Positions 20,828 to 30,665 of a DNA stretch of 64,000 bases are shown here, in pieces; the first letter of the stretch is position 1, and each line of letters starts with the position of its first letter. The stretch is from BJGV01 sp003230615 (GTDB taxonomy: Bacteria > Pseudomonadota > Gammaproteobacteria > Burkholderiales > Nitrosomonadaceae): contig OY760140.1 in assembly GCA_963663215.1 (NCBI GenBank), forward strand, positions 2,117,165 through 2,181,164, read 5' to 3'. The position numbers and the translations under genes were made by a program. The notes under the pieces are model-generated. The model was not told where the DNA came from. It saw only the letters and a list, made by a program, of their open reading frames with translations, and did not search any database.

Positions 20828-21852
20828 CTACTTGGCGCGGGGAGATGTATTAAATTTTATTGTTCGGGGTTTTCTTTTATGGGACTTTTTTTTTACTTGG
20901 GATGAAGAAAGCACTTTCTTTAGTAAATCCAGTACGGAGGAAATAGAGTTTTCCATATTGATAAGTCGGTCATCCATTTTTTTTAGTTCGGTTTCTTTAC
21001 CCGTATCAGATGTGGTATCGTACACCTTAAGTGTATTTGTTTCTACGGTGCTCGTTTCCACGATGGGCATATCATATTCATGCTGAATATCACGAATGAC
21101 ATCATTGATTTCTGTGGCACTAAACTTGTGTAACTCTTCAAGGCAACCCATTAGCAGCAGGCGTTCACAAAGTGTATTTATCTGTCTGGGAATACCACCT
21201 GTGTAGTCGTAGATGGTATCAAATGCATCCTGGGTGAAAGAAGGGTCATCATTCCAGCCGGCAGTACTCAGTCGATGTTCAATATAGGATCTGGTTTCAA
21301 GGGGGTTCATTGGTCCCAGGTGATAAGTGGCGGCAACTCTTTGACGTAATTGTTGCATATCGTCACCAAGCAAGAATGTTTGTAGTAAGGGTTTTTTATC
21401 TGTTTGATAGTTGGACAGCATTCTCAACTCTTCTACTGTGTGTGAAGAAAGGTTTTGAGCTTCATCTACCACTAGAAGCGCACGCTTTTCATTCTGATCA
21501 CACTGATGAAGGAATTTTTCAATTCCGATCAGTAGAGAGGCCTTGGTAAGGCCCTCAAAAGGAAGTCCAAAAGCCGCAGATACTATTCTCAATGTATCGT
21601 CTGAATTAAGACTGGTATTAGCTATTTGTGCAGCAACGATTTTATCAGATTCCATCCTCTTGAAAAGATTGCGCACCAAGGTGTTTTTCCTGCACCTACT
21701 TCGCCTGTGATAATGATAAAGCCCTCTTCTTGTGCCATTCCGTATTCAAGGTAGGCCATGGCACGTTTGTGGCCCGCGCTGCCAAAAAAGAAATCTGGAT
21801 CAGGTTTCAGTTGAAACGGCTTTGCGCTAAGATGGTAGAACGATGTGTACAT
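20828..21852 (-). pseudogene. XrtA-associated ExeA-type ATPase, frameshift in Walker A
   Basis: The N-terminal frame (21622-21852) starts MYTSFYHLSAKPFQLKPDP and reads to GEVGAGKT, the Walker A motif, where the frame fails. The rest (20828-21679) continues in another frame as LVRNLFKRME, ALLVVDEAQNLS (Walker B), and GGIPRQINTLCERLLL, ending in a charged tail with a coiled-coil-like stretch. The break lies in the A-rich run at about 21681-21688: adding one base restores GAGKTTLVRNL. The family (TIGR03015) is GspA/ExeA-like. With the P-loop separated from the rest of the AAA domain, neither fragment can be an ATPase. Confidence 0.92.
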
Positions 21853-21883
21853 ATTAGAATTTCATGGTCAGGAGGCCATAAAT

Positions 21884-23480
21884 CTATCTGAATCTCCAGC
21901 TCAGAGAGGCCGTAACCCTATTCTCTGAATAATCCCCAGAGGAATCGTCAGAAACTCTTTGATGATAACGATAGGAAACAAAACCAAACATGTTTTCCGA
22001 TAATTCCCTTGATAAACTCACCCTGCCCATATAAATATCGTCTTTCCTGGCGAGAATAGGAAAATTTCGGTGAATATATCTGAAAAAGGCATTGAGGCTG
22101 GTGCGAGCAGTGATTCTATGGCTCCATGAAAGGTTGGCACCTTCTTGTTTTACGTTTGATTGCCCTAGACCTCCACTGACTACAGGGGCACTTGCAAGGA
22201 ATGCGTTATCAAAATCTAGTGGAGTACGCTTTAAGTGAAATACCCTCACTATGACGGTATTTTTTGGAGTATTAAAAGCCAAGGCCGCTTGAAAATGCTT
22301 CTGTAGGAAGAATCGGTTGGTGAGGAAGCCCTGAGCAAACCCAAGAGGCGGCGGGAGTCCAAGCTGATTTAGGAGAAGTTGGGCGGCTGCCGCAATTACT
22401 GCAGGATCATTCCCTGGTGTGGCTTGGCCCGCTAAAAGACTAGTCAGAATACCTAAAGTGTTTCCTGGCCCATCAAGATTTAATATACTAATGGCGCTTA
22501 GGACTTCTTCTCTGTAAAAGGTGTTCATTGCCAGTCGGAGCATGGTATGAGTTAAATCAAAATAATATGTATCACCAAAGAACCTTTGCCCGACAGATGC
22601 CTCTAGATGAGTTCTTCTGCTTGGAAGTCAGACAAAACCAGCTGACCATCTAACACCTTTCGGTTTGTCTTGACCAGCTCCACCAAACTCATTATCTTCG
22701 TATCCCCCGGTTCCTGTTAGGCCGAAGCGCCGCGTTAAATTATATTGTATATTGGCAATCTCAGTTTCTATTTTGACAGTATCGGGTCTTAGGTCGAAGT
22801 AAATATCCTGTCTGGAGTAATTTAGGCCCCATTCTAGAGTCCTGAAGTCAGTGCCACTGATCAAACTAGCATGGTAGGTGTTAGCCTGGCTATTAAAAAA
22901 TGAACTTGACGCATCCGAATCGGTCAAAATACGCGAATAGCGGAGCTCCGTCGATGCCAAATTCCCGAAACGCTGGCGCACATAGGGGCTGACGCTATAG
23001 ATCCTTATATTTGCAAGGTTGCCTGTGACATTGGCGTCGTCTCCCTCCCGGCCAAGAAGGGATTCGTTTTGTTGTGTCATAAAGACGTTTCCATCGACGA
23101 AAAGAAAATTCTTGAATATTTCTCCAGTATTTTTCGCATTTAGCCTGAAAAGAGATCTGCTTCGGTCCATATCATATGTGTAGAGGATATTATTCATCTG
23201 AAAATCAATCTCACTATCAAAGCGGCGTGATGTGAACCTCGAAAATAATCCAGGGACGAGCCGAATAACGCCACTGCCCTTTTTTATCCAAGCCTCTTCC
23301 ACTGGCTAATTCTACATTGTCAGTGTAGATCAGATCGGTTCGCATAGTGGGTACCAATGCCCATTCGTATGCATCATACTTAGGTGAGAATAACAGTAAA
23401 GTTATGGCAGCAGCGTAAGTGACCAGGAATAATAAAGCTCCATGGTTTTGACTATCCTTAGCCGTGTTCGTAGGTAACAT
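21884..23480 (-). pseudogene. XrtA-associated outer-membrane beta-barrel protein, TGA plus frameshift
   Basis: This is a TIGR03016-type protein in three pieces. Piece 1 (23217-23480) has a hydrophobic signal-like stretch (LLFLVTYAAAITLLLF) and IYTDNVELASGRGLDKKG. The frame shifts in an A6G3 run (about 23278-23286). Piece 2 (22628-23302) continues SGVIRLVPGLFSRF with alternating beta strands to RWSAGFV. A TGA at 22628-22630 then precedes, in the same frame, LPSRRTHLEASVGQRFFGDTYYFDL and piece 3 (to 21884), ending SLSWRFR with a C-terminal aromatic as in outer-membrane barrels. Trp (TGG to TGA) is the likely original codon. The role is probably export or surface attachment of the polymer. Confidence 0.88.
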
Positions 23481-23557
23481 ACAAGTCTTTGTCAGAGAAT
23501 GATCTTGATTTATTATGCATCACGACTCAGGTGAGAATAACAGTAAAGCTGCGGCAG
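23369..23557. repeat. Imperfect 42-bp direct repeat flanking a tyrK-derived segment
   Basis: The segment 23369-23410, which encodes part of the barrel signal region, recurs as 23515-23557 with a few substitutions and one indel. Both copies contain AGGTGAGAATAACAGTAAAG. Between them lies a copy of the 3' end of the tyrosine-kinase gene (23421-23517 resembles 24440-24537). The arrangement records duplication and deletion at this junction. Confidence 0.8.
23458..23517 (-). pseudogene. Remnant 3' end of a second tyrosine-autokinase gene
   Basis: The minus-strand frame reads HNKSRSFSDKDLYVTYEHG then TAA. This parallels the end of the intact kinase at 24479, YNKAKSFAEKDLYVAIKHD then TAA. DNA similarity continues past the stop (both have CCAGGAATAAT and ACATACAAGTCTTT on the plus strand). 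Only the last 19 codons survive here. The annotated start of the barrel gene (23480) lies inside this remnant in another frame. It implies that a kinase copy once stood directly before the barrel gene, on the other side of the export gene. Confidence 0.75.
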
Positions 23558-23614
23558 TTCAGTTACAGGCTCGAACCGGAAACTATAATAGCTAGCTAGC
23601 AGTTATACCTTAAA

Positions 23615-24262
23615 TTAGAAGAAACTTTCTGGTATAACCAGAACATCTCCCTGGCGCATAGTTACGTTAGCTGATATATCGCCATCTCTGATTAGATCCT
23701 CTAATCGGACGCTTAACTGCTCCTCTCGCCCATCCGTGGTACGAATGATTCTGGAATCGTTGCCATCGGCAAAATCTGTGAGACCACCTACTGCAATCAT
23801 AACGTCCATCACAGTCATTTTTTCGCGGTAGGGTAGAGCTTGAGGCTCTTGAGCTTCACCTACAACCCGGATTTGTTCGCTATATGGCCCAATAAATCTT
23901 TTCACGATAACTGTTACAACTGGTTGCTGAATGTACCTGGACAGAGTTTCTTCAATATCTCGTGCCAATTGTGTTGAATTTTTTCCGCTGGCCGGGAGAT
24001 CTTCCACCAAGGGGGTCGTGATTTTTCCATCCGGACGAACAGGAACCATCATGGAAACTTCCGGATTGCGCCAGACAATAATATCTATTTCGTCACCGGG
24101 ACCAATCAGATAGTCGTGTTCATCGACTTCTACATTTTGAGCAGGCTGATAATACGTCTTCCAAGGCCACTTAAGGCTCGAGCAGCCACTAAGAGTGAAG
24201 ATAGGAAATATGATAATAAAGCAGGCTAGCCATTTTACAGTGTTGGTATGCAGAGCGTTCAC
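23615..24262 (-). CDS. XrtA-associated polysaccharide export lipoprotein (Wza-like)
   Basis: The 215-residue outer-membrane auxiliary protein has a GTG start at 24262, preceded by GGAAAATAAA, and fits better than the upstream ATG at 24343. It gives a lipoprotein signal whose lipobox is FTLSGC, with lipidated Cys about residue 25. A Poly_export domain follows (DYLIGPGDEIDIIVWRNPEVS, in parts, about 52-72, and PDGKITTPLVEDLPASG), then a SLBB-like part (IRVVGEAQEPQALPYREKMTVMDVM, in parts). It would form the export channel with the chain-length protein. It is intact but displaced: such genes normally precede the chain-length gene, and here it is flanked by tyrK 3' duplications. Confidence 0.88.
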   Translation of the reverse strand: MNALHTNTVKWLACFIIIFPIFTLSGCSSLKWPWKTYYQPAQNVEVDEHDYLIGPGDEIDIIVWRNPEVSMMVPVRPDGKITTPLVEDLPASGKNSTQLARDIEETLSRYIQQPVVTVIVKRFIGPYSEQIRVVGEAQEPQALPYREKMTVMDVMIAVGGLTDFADGNDSRIIRTTDGREEQLSVRLEDLIRDGDISANVTMRQGDVLVIPESFF

Positions 24263-24478
24263 TTTATTTTCCTTTTTAATAATGGAAATACGCCAAATCT
24301 CGTAGGAGCATATAAAAATGTTGTATACGAAAACAATATCCAATCATGCCTTTTATTCACTTCCAAATAATATTGATTTTGATTGGCAAAGTATCCAATT
24401 TACAAACCTAAAACAAGATAGAGTTAGTGGCCAGGAATAGCCAGGAATAATACAGCTATATTGTAGTTGTGACTATTT

Positions 24479-25390
24479 TTAGTCGTGTTTTATGGCAACA
24501 TACAAGTCTTTTTCAGCGAATGACTTCGCTTTGTTATAGATCAAAGTTACGATTTCGCAAGTTTCAATCTGCCGGAGAGCCTCTCTAACTGTTTGTTGTG
24601 TAGTTTTCTCAGCTTCCACTACCAAGACGATTTGCCCCATTCGATTTGCCAGTACGCGTGCTTCGCTCGTCTGCAGCAGGGGTGGAGAATCAAAAATGAT
24701 AATGCGATCTTCGTAACGCTGAACAAGTTCCTTTAGTAATAAACCCATACTCTGGCTTGCTAACAATTCATTTGCATTCGGATGTGGTCTTCCTGCCGTA
24801 AGAATGGAGAGTTTCTCAATATTAGTTTTGATTAAAACTTCCGTCATATCAAGTTTATCATCGAGAAGAACATCCAATAAACCCTTATCTGTTCCCAATC
24901 CAAGAATTTTTGGAACCATAGGCCTGGCCACATCAGCGTCTACCAAAAGAACAGTATGATCCATTTCCATCGCAATACTCATTGCTAAATTAACAGCACA
25001 AAAACTCTTACCTTCACCTGCAAGGGAACTAGAAACCATGATCAGGTTGCCATTTTTGACTTCCTTATTAAAGGAATTCATGAGCAACGGCCGTTTAATC
25101 ACTCTGAATTGCTCAGTTATAGTAGTCTTCTGGTCTTCCGGTGTGATGATGCCATAGTGACGCAATTTGTCGAAATTAAGTGCGAGTCGTTTTGGCTTTA
25201 ATTTTGGGGTGGTACTTTCTGGTACCAGAGTTTTGGCGGATTTATCCACGTGAGCAATTTTTCCCTTGACGGCAGAGGTTTCTTCCCTGCCCTCAATTGT
25301 TCTTATCGCTCTTTCGATAATGTCGGCATCCCCTCCCTTTTTCGAAGATATTTTATCGAGCTTAGATGCTGCTTTTTCAATAATATTCAT
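24479..25390 (-). CDS. XrtA-associated tyrosine autokinase (BY-kinase)
   Basis: The 303-residue cytoplasmic ATPase is of the CpsD/EpsG type (TIGR03018). It has an N-terminal EKAASKLDKISSKKG segment, the Walker A-type SSSLAGEGKSFCAVNLA (about residue 120), Walker A' VLLVDADVARP (about 148) and Walker B IIIFDSPPLL (about 231). BY-kinases regulate the chain-length partner by autophosphorylating a C-terminal Tyr cluster. Here the tail (KSFAEKDLYVAIKHD) has a single Tyr, so phosphoregulation may be reduced. It lies 78 bp after the broken chain-length gene. The frame is intact. Confidence 0.88.
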   Translation of the reverse strand: MNIIEKAASKLDKISSKKGGDADIIERAIRTIEGREETSAVKGKIAHVDKSAKTLVPESTTPKLKPKRLALNFDKLRHYGIITPEDQKTTITEQFRVIKRPLLMNSFNKEVKNGNLIMVSSSLAGEGKSFCAVNLAMSIAMEMDHTVLLVDADVARPMVPKILGLGTDKGLLDVLLDDKLDMTEVLIKTNIEKLSILTAGRPHPNANELLASQSMGLLLKELVQRYEDRIIIFDSPPLLQTSEARVLANRMGQIVLVVEAEKTTQQTVREALRQIETCEIVTLIYNKAKSFAEKDLYVAIKHD

Positions 25391-25468
25391 GTTGTCTCCA
25401 GATAAAACCTATTTTTAAACTGTGCTGTGCTAGGAGTTCACACTTTTGGCCCAAAAATGACAAGATGC

Positions 25469-27004
25469 TTAAGTCATTTTTATCATCAGTACTCCATAAA
25501 AGCCAAATAGAGATAATAAAGAAAGGGCTAAGGCAAAGAGCCGATTTTTACGGTTTGAATTTTCTTGAATAGTCCAAATCATGGGAATCGATCCTAATAC
25601 TGGTATGCCCGTTACTTCCCGTAGATTATTCTGGCTAAGAAATGCGGGTCGGAGCTGACTTAAGACAAACGCGAGTCCAATCCCTGCCGCTAGAGCTGCA
25701 AAGAATACCATCGAATAGATAGCTCCACGATCAGGCCCAACGGGTGTTTCCGTAACAGTTGGTGGATCAACAATCTTGAATGACATTAGATCGGTAGCAG
25801 ATCCTAATTGGCTAGATATTTTTGCAGATTCGCGACGTTCAAGAAGTTTTTGATAATTATCTCTGTTTACCCGATAGTCACGATTTAGTTGTGCAAGGTC
25901 AGCTTCTACTTCGGGCACCGAATTGCTCAAAGATTTTAAATGATTATAGCGATTGGTGTATCCCTCCACACGAGCCCTCCTGGCGGCCACTTTGGCTTCG
26001 CTTTCTGCAAGTGCCATATTGAGTTGTTGAAGCATAGGACTATAATTTCTTCCGGGGTCAAAAATGTCTGATTTAAAAAGCTTGGCTTCCTCTATCTTGC
26101 GATCCTCGAGTTGGGTAATTAGGCGTTTAGTATTAATAATGTCGGGATGTTGATCGGTAAAGTTTAAACTGAGAGTATCAAGATTCGTTCTCAGCTCCGC
26201 GATACGAGCATCAATGTCAACATTAACTATGCTTGATGGATCAATTTCTCCGGAAATATCCATAAGTATGGGCTCGTCACCAGTAATTTGTCGCTTGATA
26301 GAATCGCGCGCGCTCAGACTCCCGTAACTCAAGTTTTGTTTTATTGAGATTTTCTCTGGCTATCGACAACTGTGAATAATAGTCGCCACCCGCCCCGGGC
26401 ATTAATCCAATATTCTTTTGTTTGAATGCTTTTAGATCATTTTCCTGAATAACCAGTTTTTCCTCATAGTCCTTGATCTGCTCTTCAATAAATCGAAGCG
26501 CCTCGGCAGTACTCTCTTCGTTTCCAAGGTCCCCTCCACAAATATGGTTAACAAAGATTGAACAATATCTTTGGCATACTCTCTGTCTGAGCTGTTGTAG
26601 GAAATCGTAAACAGGTTGGGTCCAGCAGCTGCGCCTAGCTTGATGCCTGTCAAAGGATTCATAAGACCCGTGACAGTGCTTTCGTATTCTTTTGTTCCCA
26701 TGTTTTCGCTATCCCGATCAACCATGTCTACAACTCTTTCTACATTTGGGCGACTGAGCAGAGTACGACTCATGAAAGAAATTTGTTTTTCCACATTGGG
26801 AGAAATCGTCATTCCTGTCATTAGTGGTTTTAAGATATTTTGTGTGTCTACGTAAATTCTTGCCGAGGCCTGATAATCATCAGGCAGTTTGTATACAAAA
26901 AACGAGCCTACAATGGTAATCGACCAAGCAGCAATTACTGCAACCCAGCGATATTTCCATATCCCTTTCAAGTGATTTAATAGTTGGGTTGTCAGATCAT
27001 CCAT
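25469..27004 (-). pseudogene. XrtA-associated chain-length determinant (Wzc/Wzz-like), two frameshifts
   Basis: The first frame (26432-27004) has the Wzz N-terminus with a transmembrane helix (VAVIAAWSITIVGSFFVYKLP, in parts) and YQASARIYVDTQNILKPL. It fails near 26524 after LLTIFVEGTL. The next frame continues GNEESTAEALRFIEEQIKDY and AFKQKNIGLMPGAGGDYYSQL (in parts) without its own start. A CG-repeat slip at about 26305-26313 moves the frame again. The last part (25469-26332) has the coiled-coil region, RDNYQKLLERRESAKIS, and the C-terminal helix MVFFAALAAGIGLAFVLSQ with the Pro-rich motif. One lost G and two lost bases would account for it. The polymer-length control and the kinase partner are therefore lost. 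Confidence 0.92.
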
Positions 27005-27254
27005 AAGATTAGATACTCCTTGACGTAATATTGTTGGTGTTGGTTTTCCACAAAACTGGCTTCATAGCAATTATTCTATCTCTCCGGCCTTGAAAAAAAG
27101 GAAGATGGCGTTTATATGCATTAAGGGTTTACAAGCTGGCATAATTTCGTCTCCATTATATACTTTTGTTCCTGTTAACTGCTACTGTAAGATCTTGCAT
27201 GATCTTAGTCGAAATCAAAACCAGATATTAGAATCCTTTCAAAAATCAACATTC

Positions 27255-27280
27255 ATTGTGCATTACATGTGATGCACAAT
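27255..27280. promoter_or_regulatory. Palindrome ATTGTGCAT-N8-ATGCACAAT
   Basis: Two perfect 9-bp inverted arms (27255-27263 and 27272-27280) are separated by 8 bases. With no T-run on either side it does not look like a terminator. It lies about 250 bp upstream of the chain-length gene start and is a candidate operator; no regulator can be named. Confidence 0.45.
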
Positions 27281-27313
27281 TCGATGGTTCAGAATAACGT
27301 TATTGAACTTTGT

Positions 27314-27383
27314 GTTCTGTGAGAAAAATCACAATGTTATCTATTACGAGCAGGTGCCAATTTTCAATAAAACAGGACGTAAT
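27314..27383 (-). promoter_or_regulatory. Repeated EPS element, copy 1, with CRP/FNR-like site
   Basis: The element aligns without gaps to 30341-30408 at about 54 of 68 positions. It holds TGTGAGAAAAATCACA (27318-27333), which fits the CRP-family consensus TGTGA-N6-TCACA exactly. The conserved part continues through TTCAATAAAA. It is placed upstream of the chain-length/kinase/export unit. The sequence match is seen; binding by a CRP-family regulator is inferred. Confidence 0.6.
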
Positions 27384-27713
27384 CATTTTTGTGTAACCAG
27401 CAAGAATATATGTGGCATAGAATAAACTGTATTTTCAAAGAATTATGGGCAGTACTAAGAGTAATCGGCAGAATTAGGAAAAGACTAATTAAAATAATTA
27501 GGGAGAGAGGAATTGAAGATAAATTTTGCTAGCAATCATTTACCTAGCCTCTACTCATCCACTTGCAATTCAACATGTTACATTTATTAAGGTAGATTTT
27601 TGGTAAAGATACCCTGAGGATAGACCAATAAATTTTATGACAGCAAGGTCAAACTTCCCGCCAATTCTTAGGAATGGTTGTATGCTTTAAAAACATTCTT
27701 AACCGCTCTTCTA

Positions 27714-28736
27714 CTAGACTATTTCTGTTTTTTTAAGCATGTTGAGTGCCAAACGTAGCGTGTAACGTACTTTCTCCTGATCCCAAGGGCTAAAGCGTGG
27801 CAACTGGTATAAGTCGCTAGAATTCCTGGCTGCGCCATGAGAAGTTGAAACCGCCGCTTCAAATCCTAAGTTCCTGACCATTCGGACATGATCTGAAAGA
27901 TAGTCTTGTCCTGGTTTCCCGTTAGGATAAGCAAAAGTCCGTACTGGAGAACGGATAATGCTTTTCAGTACTTCCTTGCCGTTAGCGATCTCCGTACGGG
28001 CCATAACATCCTCTGTACGTGCTAGAATGGGGTGGTTTACTGTATGCTCACCGATCTCCATCCCAGCATTGTGCAATATCTTGACCTGCTCAGAAGTCAT
28101 TATCAAGTCGTTCGGCAGTATGGCTGGAATATAGGTGTACATCTCCTCCACCTTCAATTGCCTAGTTTTTAATGGCAGATACTTGAGTTTGTCTAATAGG
28201 GTATTAGTTGCTTGTTCACGCTGAGGGATCGTGCTGATCTCAAACTGGCCTAATTCCATTTTACTCAGATTAAGCATCGCCCCCGGTGCCTGGCGCACTA
28301 ATTCGATTATCGTGTCATTCCACATTCGACCGCCATCAAGAAAACCGGTCGACACAAAGAAAGTGGCAGTAATACCATGCTTTTGCAGAATTGGAAGGGC
28401 AATTTTAGCGTTATCTGCATAACCGTCGTCGAAGGTAATGCAAGCTGTACGTGGCAGTAGCTTCCCTTGACGCAATTTCTGTACAGCTTCCCGGAGTGGA
28501 ATTATTCTAAAGCAATCTGCGAGCCAACTCATTTGCTGATCAAATGTTTCTGTGTCTTCTTTTCCAGGAGATTGGGGGTCAGGTTGAGCTAATACTTGGT
28601 GGAATATCAGTATGGACAGCCGGGCGTTTAATCCACCCATAGAAAGCAGATTTTTGAGTGCATAATTTGTCAAGGAAAACCGAGATTGTTTGGGTTGCAT
28701 GGGAGTTTCGAGATGATCAAATTCATGTACTGGCAT
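27714..28736 (-). CDS. Polysaccharide deacetylase family protein
   Basis: The 340-residue NodB-domain protein has the catalytic/metal motif ACITFDDGYADNA (about residue 92), ATFFVSTGFLDG (about 118), GEHTVNHPIL (His pair, about 228) and RTFAYPNGKPGQDY (about 265). There is no signal peptide. It lies 60 bp after the O-ligase pseudogene and is probably in its unit. Family members in XrtA loci act on lipid-linked or secreted N-acetylated sugars. The ATG at 28736 is taken as start because the adjacent TTG and the downstream Met13 have no better ribosome site. The gene is intact. Confidence 0.8.
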   Translation of the reverse strand: MPVHEFDHLETPMQPKQSRFSLTNYALKNLLSMGGLNARLSILIFHQVLAQPDPQSPGKEDTETFDQQMSWLADCFRIIPLREAVQKLRQGKLLPRTACITFDDGYADNAKIALPILQKHGITATFFVSTGFLDGGRMWNDTIIELVRQAPGAMLNLSKMELGQFEISTIPQREQATNTLLDKLKYLPLKTRQLKVEEMYTYIPAILPNDLIMTSEQVKILHNAGMEIGEHTVNHPILARTEDVMARTEIANGKEVLKSIIRSPVRTFAYPNGKPGQDYLSDHVRMVRNLGFEAAVSTSHGAARNSSDLYQLPRFSPWDQEKVRYTLRLALNMLKKTEIV

Positions 28737-28797
28737 CAATACTGTCCAGGAACGTTACAAATTAATCCTTACATAGATAACTTTCTTCTTTGCAGGG

Positions 28798-30132
28798 TCA
28801 GCCTGAGTCTCTGGTAATTGCTCGTGAAGGGTTTAGTTTTCCAAGTTGGCGCAAAGAGTCTGTTCTCTTTACAGGTATAGCCAGCGCAGTTTGTTCCACA
28901 AGCTCTTTTTCTACTAGGATGCGGGTTGCCACCATTATCGTCATCAGATAATAGGGCACATCCCAATAGAGCAGGCTGAGAAATGCTCCACCTATGGCAA
29001 AACCGACAAAGCTTACTTGAATCATGGAAGCTAGACTAGAAGCCCATTGGTATCCATCTAGACCTCTTGTGTTACGAATGATCCATTGGCCAGACCTCCA
29101 GGTTAAGAATCCGAATAAAAGATATAAACCTAAACCAACAAAACCATGCTCACCTAGAGCTTGGAAATATATGCTGTGGGCAGCACGTGGTATATCCTTG
29201 TAGGGGGCATAACGGGCAAAGGTTTCAGGTTCAGCGATTTCAAAGCCACCACCGACGAGTGGTCTATCCTTGGCAAGATTGAAAGCCATCCCCCAGGCGT
29301 TGAAACGTCCCATAACTGAAGCATCCTGCTCGTATGTTTGGATGGTACCCATTCTTTCGTCCCATCTTTCAGGCATAAATGCGAGCATTAACGGAATAGC
29401 AAAAATAAATAATAATGCTATGCGGAACTTATGCTTGCTTTTGAGCCATAGGAATAACGCCATGGCTGCAAGTGCCAGCAGTGCACCGCGCGAATACGAA
29501 CCAAGGGATGCAATCGCGCAAAGAACCATAGCAACTGTCAGACTATGGCGCACCCATATTTTCTTAGAAATTACTTGAAAATAGTGTAGCAAGGGTATGA
29601 TCATGACGAGAGCAAGGGCCATCTCAGTATTTCCCGCAATGAATGAGAGATCAGGCCCCAAGACCATATGTTCCCCACCAGTGGCGAGCGTAAAGATTCC
29701 TCCTTTGACGCCGTAATAGCATAATGAAAAAAGTATTACCACAAGAAGAAGTTGCACATGTTGTTTTGTCTTTATGAGCATAAGAGTCACAAAAGTAAAC
29801 GCCATGATCTTCATCACCTTGTTCCACTGGTCGAATACTAAGTCCGGATATATGGCAAAAAGCGTGGTCACATTCATCTAGAGAACGAAAGCGATGAGAG
29901 TCATGACGGGTGGAACAAGAGGTAAGTTCCTAGAATCTTTAGAGAAAACAAGACTAAATAAAGTCACACCCCCAACAATTGCAGAAAATGGAAAATCATA
30001 CGCAAATCCAAATGCTAGTCTATGAGGATTCATGATGGCGAGCCATACCCACAACAAGACACCAATGTATGGCCTCCTGAAAATGAAGGGTATGATACCG
30101 GCGATGATTAGAGTGACAACAATATCTCTCAT
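28798..30132 (-). pseudogene. O-glycosylation ligase/Wzy-like membrane protein, in-frame TAG
   Basis: This is a polytopic protein of the TIGR03097 type (exosortase A-associated). It starts MRDIVVTLIIAGIIPFIFRRPYIGVLLWVWLA (in parts) and reads to LIAFVL. A TAG (29878-29880) follows, then the same frame continues MNVTTLFAIYPDLVFDQWNKVMKI through about ten membrane helices with the conserved SYSRGALLAL and GPDLSFIAGNTEMAL loops. Relatives have Trp just before the NVTT motif, so TGG to TAG is likely. The fragment from 29877 starts at Met and is 359 residues, but it lacks the first three helices. The product would ligate or polymerise oligosaccharides in the periplasm. Confidence 0.88.
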
Positions 30133-30665
30133 GTGTAATCTAACTAATACTCATCCATAAACATAATCGCATTAATGTGTAAGGCAAGAATACAATAAAA
30201 CAGAATAATGATTTAAAAGAAACGGCTTGAATTCCAGTTTTCTTGAAAAAACGTCAGCAAAATGGCCTTAAAATCATCAACACAATCGTAACATTAACAT
30301 ACGAAAATTAGTTATAGAGGGTAATCCTATTGAGATTAGTATTCTGTGTGAAAAATCACAATGTTAGCCAATACGAATAAGTGCGAATTCTCAATAAAAT
30401 TGTGCGTAGCAAATTTACAACACCAGCCGATCATTAATGAAGAAATATAATAAATCTGAGTGTTGTTTAGATTAAACTCGACAATCTCAGGCGACCCCTG
30501 AAATATTTTTTTATGGATTTATAAGTCAGGGTTATTGCTGCACCAGGGCGGTAGATTATTGGTTGGGTCGTTAGTCAGCATGCAACTTAGTTAGCAACAT
30601 AGAGGTTTTAGTAAAGTAGATTGTCGGAACTACAAATAAAAAAATTATTTAAAGGAAAATAAAAA
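30133..30665. other. 533-bp divergent promoter gap
   Basis: This gap separates the minus-strand O-ligase unit from the plus-strand AsnB unit and must hold both promoters. It contains the second copy of the 68-bp element. No open frame in it is supported. Confidence 0.6.
30341..30408 (-). promoter_or_regulatory. Repeated EPS element, copy 2, with CRP/FNR-like site
   Basis: This copy matches 27314-27383 and holds TGTGTGAAAAATCACA (30345-30360). One half-site (TGTGT) departs by one base from the CRP-family consensus and the other (TCACA) is perfect. It is upstream of the O-ligase (start 30132) and, on the other side, of the AsnB pseudogene (start 30666). It may therefore serve both. Confidence 0.55.

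Larger units (their letters stand above)
27005..27713. other. 709-bp regulatory, non-coding gap
   Basis: No gene is supported here. The gap precedes the chain-length/kinase/export unit on the minus strand. It contains a 9-bp-arm palindrome (27255-27280) and one copy of a 68-bp repeated element with a CRP-like palindrome (27314-27383). The distal part (27400-27713) is AT-rich without recognisable structure. Confidence 0.6.

Noticed and set aside
27345..27362. TGGCACC on the minus strand inside the repeated element, considered as a sigma-54 promoter
   Set aside because: There is no GC doublet 10 bases after the GG, and the second copy reads CGCAC instead of GGCAC.
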